Below are positions 54,601 through 64,000 of a stretch of 64,000 bases of DNA, one piece after another. The position numbers and the translations under genes are program-made. Below the pieces are notes generated by a model, which saw only the letters and a program-made list of their open reading frames with translations, had not been told where the DNA came from and ran no database searches. This DNA is from Pisaster brevispinus (lineage: Eukaryota > Echinodermata > Asteroidea > Forcipulatida > Asteriidae): assembly GCA_023634235.1 (NCBI GenBank), contig JAMKCF010000013.1, forward strand, positions 10,098,296-10,162,295, in the 5' to 3' direction. How positions within the stretch are numbered: the first letter of the stretch is position 1; every line of letters starts with the position of its first letter.

Positions 54601-57600
54601 CAAGAAAACGCAGAAATTCTCTGCTAACCCCTGAAATACGCTTGACGTAAGCAATGAATTCTCTGCTTCCGTAAGCGTCAATTCTTTGCTTACGGTAAGC
54701 AGAGTCATGAAATTGGGTCATCGTCTCACAAGTTAGTACGCAAACCACACAAGACTGTATATCATGGAATAGGTTTCACAATTTAGTACGTAAAGCAATC
54801 ACACCACAGGTCGCACAATTAGTAAGTAAAGCCATCACACCACAGGTCTCACAAGTTAGTAAGTAAATATTGGTCTATGCTGTTGTATTAAAATCATAAT
54901 TGTAAACAAAACCCAACTTTTTAATATCGTGTATGTAATTTTTGTTGCGATAAAATTTTAAATGCGGTATAAGTTAATAAGTTAGTACGTAACACGAACT
55001 GCCACTCTTATCAAAGAATTATGAATTCCAAACGAATTATTAATTCAAACTTCAAAGCAAATTATTAATATTTTACTATGCCTGCTTTCTGCTGATAACA
55101 TCTCAGTGCATGCCACAATAGGGCTTTAATAGCACATAATAATTTTGGGTAGACGATTTAAATTTTGGTCTATGATATTGTACTAACATTTGTTGTGTCT
55201 TTTTAATACTGCATGTTTTTGTTGGGCTAAAATAGTAAATATTGTATATTACTTTATTGTTAATTTTGGCTCTTCATGCACACCCATGAAAAATGTATTT
55301 TTTTTCTTTTCTACACCTTTCCCCATTCAGCAACAACAGGAGCCTCAACAGGTTTGTTGTTTGCTACATAGTGATTTCCCGAAGTAATGCATTCGCACTA
55401 GAACCTTAAAAACGTGGTTTCAGGCGAATGGGTAGCCTTGTTTCCTTCACGATTTAGCTTCAAGTCATGCGTTTGCACAAGAAACCGAAAAGATCGTTTT
55501 CCGGTGAATGGGACCCAAGCGCAGACATGTCTGACACGCGGGCAACATCGTCCAAACAGACGGCGTTCTATTTTTCTACGTTCACGCTGAATAACGACAA
55601 GATCTGAGCGGACACGACGCTCTGCGCTGAGAGCAAGAAAAACGCTTGTTGATAAAGATTGTGAAGTTTCTTTAATTACACTTAACAGTACATCATCATG
55701 ATTTACCACAAGACGCATACATTGATAGTACCATTTCGATGTTCATTCATAAAAATGTGTATGCCGTGTAAACTTCCAAATCTCCGGCAGGTGTATTCGT
55801 CCGTGCACGGTCCGCTTTTACAAACACGGAGTACTATAGGATGCCTAGATCGGGCCAAATAAATAAGTAAAGAAACAAGTTTTTATGTTCCACACAGGTT
55901 TGTCTTCTCTGATGATAAGTTTCAGAAAGAAAATGCTGGCACTCTGTGGTGATTGACAACACACGTAAAGTGAAAAACTGCAAAAATAGCGCTACTCAAA
56001 GAAGTTTTTGTCGCCTGTGTCAGTCTAACCTGGTGCTTCGTAGAACAGTGTTTTACCATCCATACCACTAAATAATTCTCGTTTTATTTTCCGGGAAGAC
56101 GAAGTTCTGGGGAGCCAAAAATTAGATAAAGAATGTGTGGTACTGTTTGTATTAATGTAGGTGCAAGTTTTTTTATTGTAAAAAAAAAAGTAAATTGTAA
56201 GCTTTAATTATATTGAAATCGTCGGGATCCCCGAGGGTCCGAACCGCGGCCCTTGGCTTGGGAAGTTGACGCGGTAAACCGCGGTGCCATCAGACCAGAT
56301 GACAATTTAGACGATTTGATACCTTATACTCTTACTGTATACATTGAATAGACTTGTTTAAAGTCTGCCATTGTTGCAGTCTCATGTCAACAGTACAAAG
56401 AATACGATAGCATCGGTTGCACACGGCCTCAGGACTTAGTACGAGTTTACACTGTTCTTCATTACTTTGTACACGGATACGAAACACGCTATAAATGATG
56501 TCACGATGACGTGACATATGATATTACTTCATGGTGCACATCTTCAATACCCAGAAAGTCAAGAACTGAAGAAAATTTGAAAATCGGACGTTTAATTTTG
56601 TGAGATATGGTGGTAACAAGATTGCCTAATTAAATATTCATGTCATTATAACTCAGCTAATTGATTAAGAAATTGAACAGTATAACATTAAGTGATAACT
56701 TCATGTACTAAGCTTCAATTCAATACAGGACTCAAGTCTGTCATATCTACTGTTTCTAAGATTACGTGTATACAAAAATCGTGTGTTAAAGCTATGGCGT
56801 TTTAGTGGAAACAAAAAACAACGTTTGTAAAACGTTTTGAAAAATCTTGACGAAAACAATACCTGTTCCGACAGTAAGTCGGAACAGCTAATAACTAGAC
56901 ACTAGGTGTTTGTGAACAAACACAATGCTGTTCCGTTTTGTTGTGCTTTGATTAATTGATCTAGACATTTAAAGTGAGCCTTAGTTCAAGATTGAACGAT
57001 ATGGTCCCACTTCTGGTTGACCTGGAAGTAAAGGTTAACACGGGGTCACGGTAACCCAGGTTCAATCTTCAATGTTTAAGAGTCTATAACTGAAAAGAAC
57101 TTGAAATGATTATCGTATTTAATCAGGCTCGTAGTCTTTGTTATATGAAAACTGTGCTGGATGAATAATGGCAAGAAACATTAAACGCTACAGGGCGTTA
57201 CACAACAATTCGATTGCACATGCTCATTTGTTTTGCAGGGTGATTGTGCAGAGCAAATGTTGCACTGAAGAGGCAATGTTGTGTTAACGTTTTTTTACTC
57301 GAAATTTTGTTATCGAGAAACATGTCTCACAAGTTAGCATGCATACTAAAGCCTGTGACGGTTACATGGTTAACCAACTGATCAACCAGTAGCCTTGATT
57401 GCAAGGCTGTGTGTAATAGTTTGCTTACTATAAAGCTAAAAATGTGCATAACCACAGCCGCACGAATGCGATGTCCGAATGCAATGCAACTCCTGTTCCG
57501 GTCCCCCCCGACTGTCTTTAAATAGCACACCACGCTCTCACACAAGGAAGCACACAAACGCCGTTTCCACAGTCCCACACACACCGCTATTGTTCACACA

Positions 57601-60600
57601 CCTCTATCGCCCACAATCCTAGCCCGTGAGCCGTCAGGCTCACAGCCTTGATGATCTTGTACACTTCCGGGTCTTGCGGTTATGGTAATGAGTGCGCTCT
57701 ACTTGTAATAAAAGGCTCTTGATTGGCCATTGGAAGTGGTCATGTTTAATAAGGAAATAAAAGAGTGGCGACGAGTTCTTAAACGGCTGTTTAAAACCGG
57801 CAGGGTCGTGGCTCGGGCCTTTATCGCACGACCACGACCCTGCAAGGTTTTAAACGGCCGTTTAAGAACGAGTCACTACTCTTTTTATTCCCATTCATAA
57901 ATGCCCTTTTGTTAAAAAGCGAAAGAAAATTTATAGACAATCTGTGACAATCTGTACATTTTGTGCATTTTCAAAAACTTTTTAAAAGTTATGTTTGGTG
58001 CGCCTTGGGTTTTGTGTACGCGCGTGTAAAAATAGATTACGCGCTGGTACTAATAGCTATATTGCGTTCCGCGTAATCAAATTGGCGTACCGTGAGCTTG
58101 CGCGCCCAACACGCGAAGCCAGCCGGTTATAAACACTCTTGGCCGTGCTTTATCATCTGTTTAAACACCCCCACGTGACATGCTCTCCACCAATAGGAAT
58201 AGCGAAACTGTCTGGGGTATTTATGAATAAACATTATGAATATGTAAGATTACTCTAGCGCCCGCACACGACAGTGTGTGATTGGCTATTAGGAAGATGT
58301 ATTATTCATGAAATAAATCTTTGCATATCCACTCACCCCCCCATTTTCCACGGATTTGCGAAGAAAAACAATGAAACACATAAGACACTCGGTTTACAAG
58401 ATCGTCAAGGCTGTGAGTCTGACGGCTCACGGGCTAGGATTGTGCACAATAGCGGTGTGTGTGGGGGGCTGTGTACAGGCGCTGTGTGTGTGCATGGTGA
58501 GAGTGCGGTGTGCTATTTCTTTTAGAGTCATTTGGGGGACTGGGGTTGTATCGCATTCGGGCGGCTGAGGTTTAAGTATCCTTGCTCTATGGTTTTAGCT
58601 AGAGTACTTGTGTACACAGCCTTGATATCAAGGCTAATCAACCAGTTAAACGTTTATGTTTTTACGGTTCGGATACGCGTAAAACAATTCAATCAAAAAG
58701 TGCCCCGAAATATTGACTATAATATTTGCCTAGCTACATGAAGTACACACGTCCACAAGCCAAAATTCTCTGCTAACCCCTGAAATACGCTTGACGTAAG
58801 CACGGAAGTCTCTGCTGAATGCCGTAAGCGTTGATTCTTTGCTTTTGATTAGCAGAGCCATGTATTTGGGCCTGGGTCTCACAACTTAGCATATAAAGTG
58901 AACTATTCCTCATTTAAACGAATGAGCCCTATTTCATGGCTCTGGTTACTGCCAAAATCCATGCTTACAGTCACTCATTCTCCACCTATTTTGCAAGCGT
59001 CAAATTTTTGAGTTATTTGTGTAAGCGAAGAATGCCTAGTTACGTGAAGTACACACGAGAAAAAGCCGAAATTATCTGCTAACTCCTGAAATACGCTTGA
59101 CGTAAGCACGGAATTCTCTGCTTCCGTTTCCGTAAGCGTCGATTCTTTGCTTACGGTAAGCAGAGTCATGAAATTGGGTCCAGGTCTCACAAGCCTTAGT
59201 ACGCAGACCACACAAGACTGTAAATCATGGAATAGGTTTCACAATTTAGTACGTAAAGCAATCACACCACAGGTCTCACAATTTACTAAGTAAAGCAATC
59301 ACACCACCTGGTCTCACAAGTTAGTAAGTAAAGATTGGTCAAAATCATAAAATTGTAAAAAAAATAATAATATCGTGTTTGTATTTCTTGTTGCGATAAA
59401 ATATTAATGCGGTACAAAGTAATAAGTTAGTACGTAACACGAACTGCCACTCTTATCAAAGAATTATGAATTCGAAACAAATTATGAATTCGAAACAAAT
59501 TATTAATTCAAAGCGAATTATTAATCTGTTACTATGTCTGCTTTTCGCTGATAAAATCTCAGTGCATGCCACAACAGGGCTTTAGTAGCACATAATAATT
59601 TTGGGTAGACGATTTAAATTTTGGTCTATGCTATTGTACTAACATTTGTTGTGTCTTTTTAATACTGAATGTTTTTGTTGGGCTAAAATAGTAAATATCG
59701 GATATGACTTTATTGTTAAATTTGGCTCTTCGTGCACACCCATGAAAAATGTATTTTTTTATTTTCTACACCTTTCCCCAATCAGCTACAATTCGAGCCT
59801 CATTGCAACCCCAACAGGTTTGTTGTTTGCTACATAGTGATTTCCCGAAGTAATGCATTCGCACAAGAACCTTAAAAACGTGGTTTCAGGCGAATGGGTA
59901 GCCTTGTTTCCTTCACGATTCAGCTTCAAGTAATGCCTTTGCATAAGAAACCTAAAAGATCGTTTTCCGGCGAACGGGACCCAAGCGCGGACAAGTCTGC
60001 AACGCGGGCGACATCGTCCCACGCACGGCGTTCTATTTTTCTACGTTCACGCTGCTGATAACTGAATAACAATAAGATCTGAGCGGACACGACGCTCTGC
60101 GCTGAGAGCAAGAACAAATATTCTCGATTCTTGTGAATGAACGTAGACTTGTGTTAGTCGGCACAGGAGTGACTCTTTATAATACAGTCTACATACAAAC
60201 AACGCAAAAACCCGGGTCGCAAATGGGTAGGACTTGATCAAGTTTCAAAAAAGCAAGCAAGAGCGCCGTTAAACTTGTACAGCGCCCTCAATTGTTAAAA
60301 ATTGTCAGAGCTTAACTCCTTGTTTATTTATAAACTCACAGATTATAGGCAAAGTACCCGTGGCGTTAAATTTGCCTGAGAACTTTTTTTTTTACTGACA
60401 ATGTTTTGTTAAGTTTTAATGCTTTCAAACTGAAGGTCAATAAAGAAAATAGTTTAAAGAGACGTTTGTATAATCTAGGACGTTAAATTTGAGCTTAATT
60501 GAAAAATGATGTTTCTAGAAGTCGGATTTGATTTCACTATCTCTAGGTGTTTTGTACACGGGAGAAAATGCGCAATAAATGACGTCATTGTGACGTCGTT

Positions 60601-63600
60601 CCACATTTTAGGCCGGAAAGCACATTTACTATATCCCAGAAGTCTAAAACTGAAAAAAAGTTTAACGATCGGACGTATACTTTTTGAGATATGGTGTTCT
60701 AAAGATTGGCTAATTAAATATTCATGTTATTATAACTAAGTACATTAATTAATTAAGTTAATTTTATTACAGTTAACTAAAATTTCAAAACCTACGTTTT
60801 AATATGATATAGGATCTGACTCTTTTATACTAAGCCAAGTACGACTTTTGGACGTAATAAAAAGGCCTTGGTTAAACCTATGGCAGTTTGGTGGAAACAA
60901 AGAATAATAGTAAGAAGAACAAATAAAAATCCTAACGAAAACAATAGCTGTTCCGACTGCTACGTCGGAACAGCTAATAATAAAAATAATAAAAATCTCG
61001 ACGAAAACAAAACCTGTTCCGACAGTAAGTCAGAACAGCTAACAATACTAATCTAAGAGGTGTCGAGACCAGATCTTCTATAAAACAGTACAGTTAACAA
61101 ATGTGCCATCAAAATAATTAATGCGGGGTAATCGTTGGTAGATTGAAAAAAACATTTGGATTACATGATTCTTAGCTCCATATTAGCATTGCATTGCATC
61201 ATTTTTGCTAATTGAATTTAATTCCGATTACTTAATGTTGTTCCAAGTGATAATTTTCACTCTAACTTGTATATACATGTACCGCTATTTTTTATTTTTT
61301 TTATTTATTTTTAATTTCCTTATTATTGGCATAGCCGTTCTGTAAAAGTGTATTTTGTCTATGCTTTTGTATGTCTCTTAATGATACTTGAATAAACGGA
61401 GTCGTATAACTCCACTCAAGGGAGAAGGAAAACAAGATTAAATAAATAATTAAATATCAAAGTAAATAAATAAACAAATAAATAAGAAAAACAAGTATAT
61501 AAACCAAACCGGAAATACGATAACTTCCCAGGCAGAAACATTGCAAGAATATTGCAGATATTACGGAAAAAAAAATGCTCTCAGTCCACAGATAACGGAA
61601 TAGTTTGATAGCCTTCCGAGTAAAACACATAACCAAAGTCCCTAACACAATCGCAGGTTTATGAAACAACAGCTCACTGCTAACACTGTCTCGTCGACAC
61701 ACATAGCATGTTGTTCATCAAGACTCTTAGCACAAAGACCAATTGTCCCGGTTTGTAAAAACCTACGCAGTCTGCAACTTAATCAAATTCTACAAATTCC
61801 CTTTTCTCGCTTTAATAAATCCTGTTAAGTTCAAAATGTGTTCCTTTTTGTTTCTTTGCAAGCACATCAAACCATGTCACTAGATCAGGTCAACGGGCAA
61901 ACACTCACTGCGTTGTAATAATTATATACGCACATGCGACAACAAAATGTATCAGGTTTGTCTATGCGAATTTTATATCGTTTTCCTAAAATGCCACTCA
62001 ACGTTAGAGATATTCTCATCGCGATGAGCCGACCCAACGCACCAAGAGACCCAACCATCTTGATCTAAATACGGCTAAAGCACACATAGCAAAGGACAAT
62101 AGCGGAGAATTGTATGATGTCCTACGTAGGAAGTTGAATAATGCATTTTGTTCACCGAACCTCTATTTTATAGGACGTAGAATTTTAAAGCATTGGCAAG
62201 TATAGCTTATGTTTATGTTTATGTTTAACTGTCTCAATTATGACTTACGACACACTCCTTGAAGATGTGTTATTACTCATTGCATTGGTAAAACATAATA
62301 TACCTTTCATGCATTCAAGTCCCTGGTACCCAGAGGCACAGCTGCAGCCGTATGGATCTGGTAAACAGAACAGCATTCCTTTGCAAGTAGAACCAATTGA
62401 TGGCAACCCAACAGAATCACAGCTAAAGTTCCCTTCTTGGCCAAAGCTGTTTGGTCCTCGTACTAAGTACAATTCACATGACATCATCAACATTAATTAG
62501 ATTGGTTGTGTATTAATACGTATGGATGAAACTTATTCTGTGACCACACGGCCTTGTTTGCGTGACATTGACCATGTTGGTAGCTGGCCCGCCCCAAGTT
62601 CATCAAACACAGTACAGGCCGGGTCCTCGCACTGTCATTCCTGTTATAAGCAACATTAAACAACCAAAAACAAACCAAAAGTTTGTGAATTGTTTTCTCG
62701 CAAATTACATGAAGTTGATGAGTATTTTTTTTATATACTCCGTTTCACAGAGGCGGTCTTTGTAGCCTATCACAGTTTTAAAATACAGTTTCCGAACAAT
62801 CAGGATGCAAAAACTTGTTTGTTAGGCAATTCTCATTTGTGTGTATATAATAATAATAATAATAATAATAATTATAATAAGGCTGTACTGAAAGGCAGAG
62901 GAGCAGGAAGACGAACTTGGCAATGGCATGGATTGACTACAAGAAGGTGCATGACATGGTATCGCACCCGTGGATAATGCAATGCCTGGATATGGTTGGA
63001 GTGGCTGATGCAGTAAAACGTCTTCTAGGTGAAAGCATTAAGACATGGCGAACTAATCTGACGGCCAACTATGACAGTCTGGGCAAGTAATGCATAAGAA
63101 GAGTGATTTCCCAGGTTGTCTCTTTGTCTCTACTGCTGTTTGTTCTGGCACTGTCAATGATGCTGATCAGTGTTGCTGAGCGGCCTAAGACCCACAGCTA
63201 TAAACAGTAGTGTAATCATGACTACAATTGCGAACCCCTTATAGATACATATAATACGACATTATCACGTTCAGTTCAAACTTTGTATTCAAAGAAAACT
63301 AAGGTTTTGTTATAATTGTCACTTAGCAAGCCGTTTTTCCTTTTCCAGCTAGGCTGAGTCGCTTTCACCAAATAAATAACATTAGATGCTTACTGGTCAT
63401 CAAACAGCTATGACTTAAGCTATAAAGAAATAAATAATTGAGATCCAATTTTCAATTGAACTTAAAATGCAAGTTGACATTTCTAGTCAACTGCTATAAC
63501 ATGTTCGTCTCTTCTGAATAGATACTTACTTTGTTGACAGATTTCACCACTAAACCCTGGTGGGCAAATGCAACCACCATAAACGTGATCGCAAACGCCA

Positions 63601-63664
63601 CCATTTTGACATCTCCGACAATCTCCTTTACAGTCCGGTTGGCCAAATTTATTTCTGGGGCATC
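45011..63664 (-). CDS. Tie-like receptor gene 2, EGF region
   Basis: Inferred exons: 63664-63530, 62462-62304, 50539-50408 and 45145-45011, all phase 1-1. The order is EGF ([13 protein letters not shown]), EGF ([10 protein letters not shown]), then two EGF modules with an NCAQTCHC motif. This matches EGF1-EGF2-EGF3 of Tie receptors with the third type duplicated. It is a tandem paralogue of gene 1 (63530-63664 pairs with 4241-4375; 62304-62462 pairs with 3402-3554). The 5' part lies beyond the right edge. Between 45011 and the first exon of gene 1 at 26889 I found no Ig, FN3, membrane or kinase exon, so the copy may be truncated, secreted or a fragment. Confidence 0.72.
45184..45800. repeat. 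Left inverted repeat of the Academ-like element with subrepeats
   Basis: The outer 150 bp (to GCGGTTCCCAAGCCAAATTT) are followed by three units of about 160 bp, each holding GTAACTA-GC..., ACAAA...TGTCT, CCTATGTTTTGA(A/G)GGTCA and AAATATGCAAATTA. Confidence 0.75.
46017..49434 (-). pseudogene. Academ-like transposase/XPG-nuclease protein, decayed
   Basis: Blocks in minus-strand order: [19 protein letters not shown] (about 49260-49320), [32 protein letters not shown] and [19 protein letters not shown] (48.65-48.83 kb), an [11 protein letters not shown]...LLTTLRCLH part (47.6-47.9 kb), [14 protein letters not shown] (about 47.05 kb), [20 protein letters not shown] with [16 protein letters not shown] (46.6-46.75 kb) and [18 protein letters not shown] (about 46.3 kb). 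I recall this order from a large, poorly annotated family in cnidarians, molluscs and echinoderms. Many frameshifts and stops, plus a nested repeat at 48045-48213, inactivate it. Confidence 0.7.
48045..48213. mobile_element. Small hAT-like element with GAGGCC arrays
   Basis: The right end, inverted, reads CAGTGTTGGAGGTCTCGAGG; the left end CATCTTGTATAGTTCTCGA is similar. The interior is an array of GAGGCC/GAGACC hexamers. No clean 8-bp duplication was found. The terminus and hexamer design parallel the GACTCG element at 11147-12327. Confidence 0.5.
49880..50349. repeat. Right inverted repeat of the Academ-like element
   Basis: The reverse complement of the left repeat: CTCTGACC(C/T)TCAAAACATA units at about 49905 and 50068 (two units here against three on the left), then CTTGGGAACCGCTTTTATCG and the terminal AGAAATCCCACCAGTCTA. 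Confidence 0.75.
50408..50539 (-). CDS. Gene 2 exon: EGF-like module (third type, copy a)
   Basis: A 132-nt phase 1-1 exon with acceptor GTTTCAG and donor CAAG|GTATGG. It encodes [17 protein letters not shown]...CNGTTGQC (one N-glycosylation sequon)...[13 protein letters not shown] with eight cysteines. Confidence 0.87.
50690..52430. repeat. Giant compound tetranucleotide microsatellite
   Basis: Blocks in order: (AAAT)n with AATC variants to about 50955, (AAAC)n, (AACG)n at about 51066-51170, (AAAC)n to about 51447, (CA)n, (AAAT)n, (CATA)n at 51507-51538, (AAAT)n to 51662, then (GTGA)n at 51663-52417 with rare GGGG interruptions. The 200-350-residue frames here are translations of the repeat and not genes. 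Confidence 0.95.
52431..52628 (+). mobile_element. LINE 3' end followed by (TCAA)n
   Basis: 52440-52540 resembles a LINE 3' UTR and ends with a GGAGTTTAACTCC hairpin (52516-52528) and an A-run. It then passes directly into (ATCA)n at 52548-52625. The hairpin also occurs at 61398-61413. Confidence 0.6.
52765..53095 (+). pseudogene. L1-like reverse transcriptase fragment
   Basis: Encodes [32 protein letters not shown] and ITNRFKSAV, the RT finger region of an L1-like ORF2. It is broken afterwards. (AAAT)n DNA lies immediately upstream. Confidence 0.75.
53971..54720. repeat. About 305-bp tandem repeat array in unit A
   Basis: Units start at GCCTAGTTAC in 53971, 54280 and 54579 (2.5 units). Each contains CTGAAATACGCTTGACGTAA, GCCGTAAGCGTTGATT and GGGTCTCACAACTTAGCGTA. 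Dyads such as CTTACGGTAAG make the units hairpin-prone. Unit B has starts at 58738 and 59034. Confidence 0.75.
54720..54870. repeat. Short minisatellite
   Basis: Imperfect units of about 38 bp: GGTCTCACAA(G/T)TTAGTA(A/C)GTAAAGC followed by ATCACACCACA. The counterpart in unit B is at about 59185-59335. Confidence 0.6.
55720..56227. other. Non-coding DNA in unit A
   Basis: No feature was identified. It includes material not matched in unit B. Confidence 0.4.
56228..56305 (-). mobile_element. tRNA-derived SINE head
   Basis: On the minus strand: an A-box-like GATGGCACCGCGGTTTACC and a B box GGTTCGGACCC, then GGGATCCCGAC. The spacing fits a tRNA-related polymerase III promoter. An A-run (reading TTTTTTTT on this strand) lies near 56183. 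It sits only in unit A, so it probably inserted after the duplication. Confidence 0.5.
57390..58636. mobile_element. Mutator-like non-autonomous element, 9-bp target duplication
   Basis: Inverted ends TAGCCTTGATTGCAAGGCTG and TAGCCTTGATATCAAGGCTG belong to terminal repeats of about 245-275 bp (57390-57662 and 58394-58636). They are flanked by ATCAACCAG at 57381-57389 and 58637-58645. Unit A carries the empty site, a single ATCAACCAGTTAAACG at about 53880, which proves the boundaries. Long TIRs and a 9-bp duplication are Mutator-superfamily traits. No transposase is encoded. Short frames inside the TIRs are shadows. Confidence 0.85.
57756..57889. repeat. Long hairpin inside the Mutator-like element
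   Basis: Arms of about 56-58 bp (AATAAAAGAGTGGCGACGAG... and its inverse ending ACTACTCTTTTTATT) surround a 20-bp loop. The arms include GTTTAAAACCGG and CAGGGTCGTGG. It could be a nested foldback element. Confidence 0.8.
61041..62303. other. Intron DNA of gene 2 with a LINE 3' tail
   Basis: 61255-61420 is a LINE 3' UTR-like stretch ending AATAAACGGAGTCGTATAAC with a GGAGT...ACTCC hairpin at 61398-61413. (AAAT)n DNA follows. 61457-61702 has a short minus-strand frame without recognisable homology. Confidence 0.5.
62304..62462 (-). CDS. Gene 2 exon: second EGF-like module ([10 protein letters not shown] type)
   Basis: A 159-nt phase 1-1 exon with acceptor TACTTAG and donor AAAG|GTATAT. It encodes [16 protein letters not shown], then [20 protein letters not shown] and QGLEC. 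Two codons longer than its gene 1 counterpart at 3402-3554. It has one potential N-glycosylation site (NFS). Confidence 0.87.
62463..63529. other. Intron between gene 2 EGF exons
   Basis: Contains an (ATA)n tract (about 62848-62878) followed by the LINE fragment at 62880-63220. No other gene was recognised. Confidence 0.5.
62880..63220 (+). pseudogene. R2-superclade-like reverse transcriptase fragment
   Basis: In overlapping frames: [20 protein letters not shown] (RT motif A region), [20 protein letters not shown], then [17 protein letters not shown]. It is the same clade as the minus-strand fragment at 20899-21757 but covers an earlier part of the RT. It is decayed. Confidence 0.7.
63530..63664 (-). 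CDS. Gene 2 exon: first EGF-like module
   Basis: A 135-nt phase 1-1 exon with acceptor TGTAACAG and donor CAAA|GTAAGT. It encodes [12 protein letters not shown]...[13 protein letters not shown] and [12 protein letters not shown], eight cysteines. Its exact length match with 4241-4375 supports paralogy. Confidence 0.87.
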
Positions 63665-64000
63665 CTGTTACAGAAGAAAATCAGTGGCAATCACTTTTAC
63701 AGCAGCTTTCACATCAGCATGCAGACCAGCATTCAACGAAAGCTCAACCATTCCACTGAAGTTTGATTATCAGATGGAAAGCAGTTCGTTTTTTACGAAC
63801 TAGTAATCTGGTATAATTATTATTATTAAGCAATTCGTTATTGCTAATAAATAACTCGTTGTAATTGTTTTCATCCCCACGTCTAGTCTGGCAGTTTACC
63901 CGAGGGTGGCTGATCACAGTATGGACTATGGATGCAGGCAGGTTGAGCAAGCCTTCTCCTGTGTGTCTCATTATGTTCCTGAGAGAAATGGCTGCCAATA
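63665..64000. other. Intron at the right edge
   Basis: The 63744-63998 minus-strand frame has no homology I recognise. Nothing else was assigned. Confidence 0.45.

Larger units (their letters stand above)
53198..56889. repeat. Tandem segmental duplication, unit A
   Basis: It starts with GGACATTAGGCGTTTGTGAA and ends with the CTGTTCCGAC hairpin (56863-56887). Sub-blocks in order: about 127-bp repeats with TTCTTGAGATA-TGGTCCCAC (53264-53560), a unique block with GGAGGTAATACATGC, about 305-bp repeats (53971-54700), a short minisatellite (54720-54870), and a region ending GCTCTGCGCTGAGAGCAAGA (55638), then a TGACGTCA-containing block. All recur in unit B in the same order. Confidence 0.75.
56890..61040. 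repeat. Tandem segmental duplication, unit B
   Basis: It repeats unit A from CTAGACACTAGGTGTTTGTG onward. It differs by the 1247-bp Mutator-like insertion at 57390-58636, one fewer 305-bp unit and fewer 127-bp units. GCTCTGCGCTGAGAGCAAGA ends at 60113, the TGACGTCA block is at about 60545-60760, and two CTGTTCCGAC hairpins lie at 60948-60973 and 61014-61038. Confidence 0.75.

Noticed and set aside
53971..54720. Possible CRISPR-like repeat array
   Set aside because: Units of about 305 bp repeat over their whole length with no unique spacers, and the DNA is clearly from an animal.
58274..58741. Several 69-83-codon frames rich in Cys/Val
   Set aside because: They lie in the terminal inverted repeat of the Mutator-like element and in duplicated repeat DNA, mirrored by minus-strand frames in the other arm.
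62493..62765. Short frames between gene 2 EGF exons
   Set aside because: No known domain, and the splice sites used by the EGF exons leave this sequence intronic.

Overview
The window is repeat-rich animal nuclear DNA. It has spliced genes with GT-AG introns, tRNA-derived SINEs, several LINE clades, and Harbinger-, Kolobok-, hAT-, Mutator-, piggyBac- and Academ-like DNA elements. There are no operons. The host exons encode an Ig/EGF ectodomain laid out like the Tie (angiopoietin) receptors. Together with the style of the miniature elements this suggests a marine invertebrate deuterostome, most likely an echinoderm. The phylum is an inference from family resemblance and was not measured.

Host genes. 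Two Tie-like receptor genes lie on the minus strand, and every splice junction I could place is phase 1. The upstream copy (gene 2) shows four EGF-type exons at 63530-63664, 62304-62462, 50408-50539 and 45011-45145. It runs off the right edge, and I found no membrane or kinase exons for it. The downstream copy (gene 1) starts with a signal-peptide exon at 26829-26889. After an intron of about 19 kb it continues with exons at 7467-7764 (carrying a 1-nt frameshift), 6867-7115 (Ig-like without the canonical cysteines), 4241-4375 and 3402-3554 (EGF), then runs off the left edge. Almost everything between these exons is transposable-element sequence.

Layout. 1-2.6 kb: deleted LINE. 3.4-7.8 kb: gene 1 exons. 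8.1-8.7 kb: SINE cluster. 10.4-12.4 kb: LINE ORF1 split by a hAT element with an 8-bp target duplication. 13.1-16.6 kb: Jockey/CR1-like LINE. 20.9-21.8 kb: minus-strand R2-superclade-like RT fragment. 22.3-25.4 kb: L1-like LINE split in its endonuclease by a TTAA-flanked element. 26.8 kb: gene 1 first exon. 28.4-30.3 kb: apparently intact three-exon Harbinger (HARBI1-like) nuclease gene. 30.8-34.8 kb: decayed, multi-exon Kolobok-like transposase. 35.4-36.9 kb: intact three-exon gene encoding a stand-alone P2X7 C-terminal (ballast) domain. 38.7-44.6 kb: near full-length Tx1/L1-like LINE embedded in (TCAA)n. 45.2-50.35 kb: a 5.2-kb transposon with long inverted repeats, carrying a decayed protein with an XPG/PIN-like signature (Academ-like). 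50.7-52.6 kb: very large compound tetranucleotide microsatellite. 53.2-61.0 kb: tandem segmental duplication whose second copy is interrupted by a 1.25-kb Mutator-like element with a 9-bp target duplication.

Functionally the window holds parts of two receptor ectodomains plus a dense nest of mobile elements. The items most worth following are the Academ-like unit, the stand-alone ballast-domain gene beside two transposases, the LINE sitting in a microsatellite, and the host exon with a frameshift.
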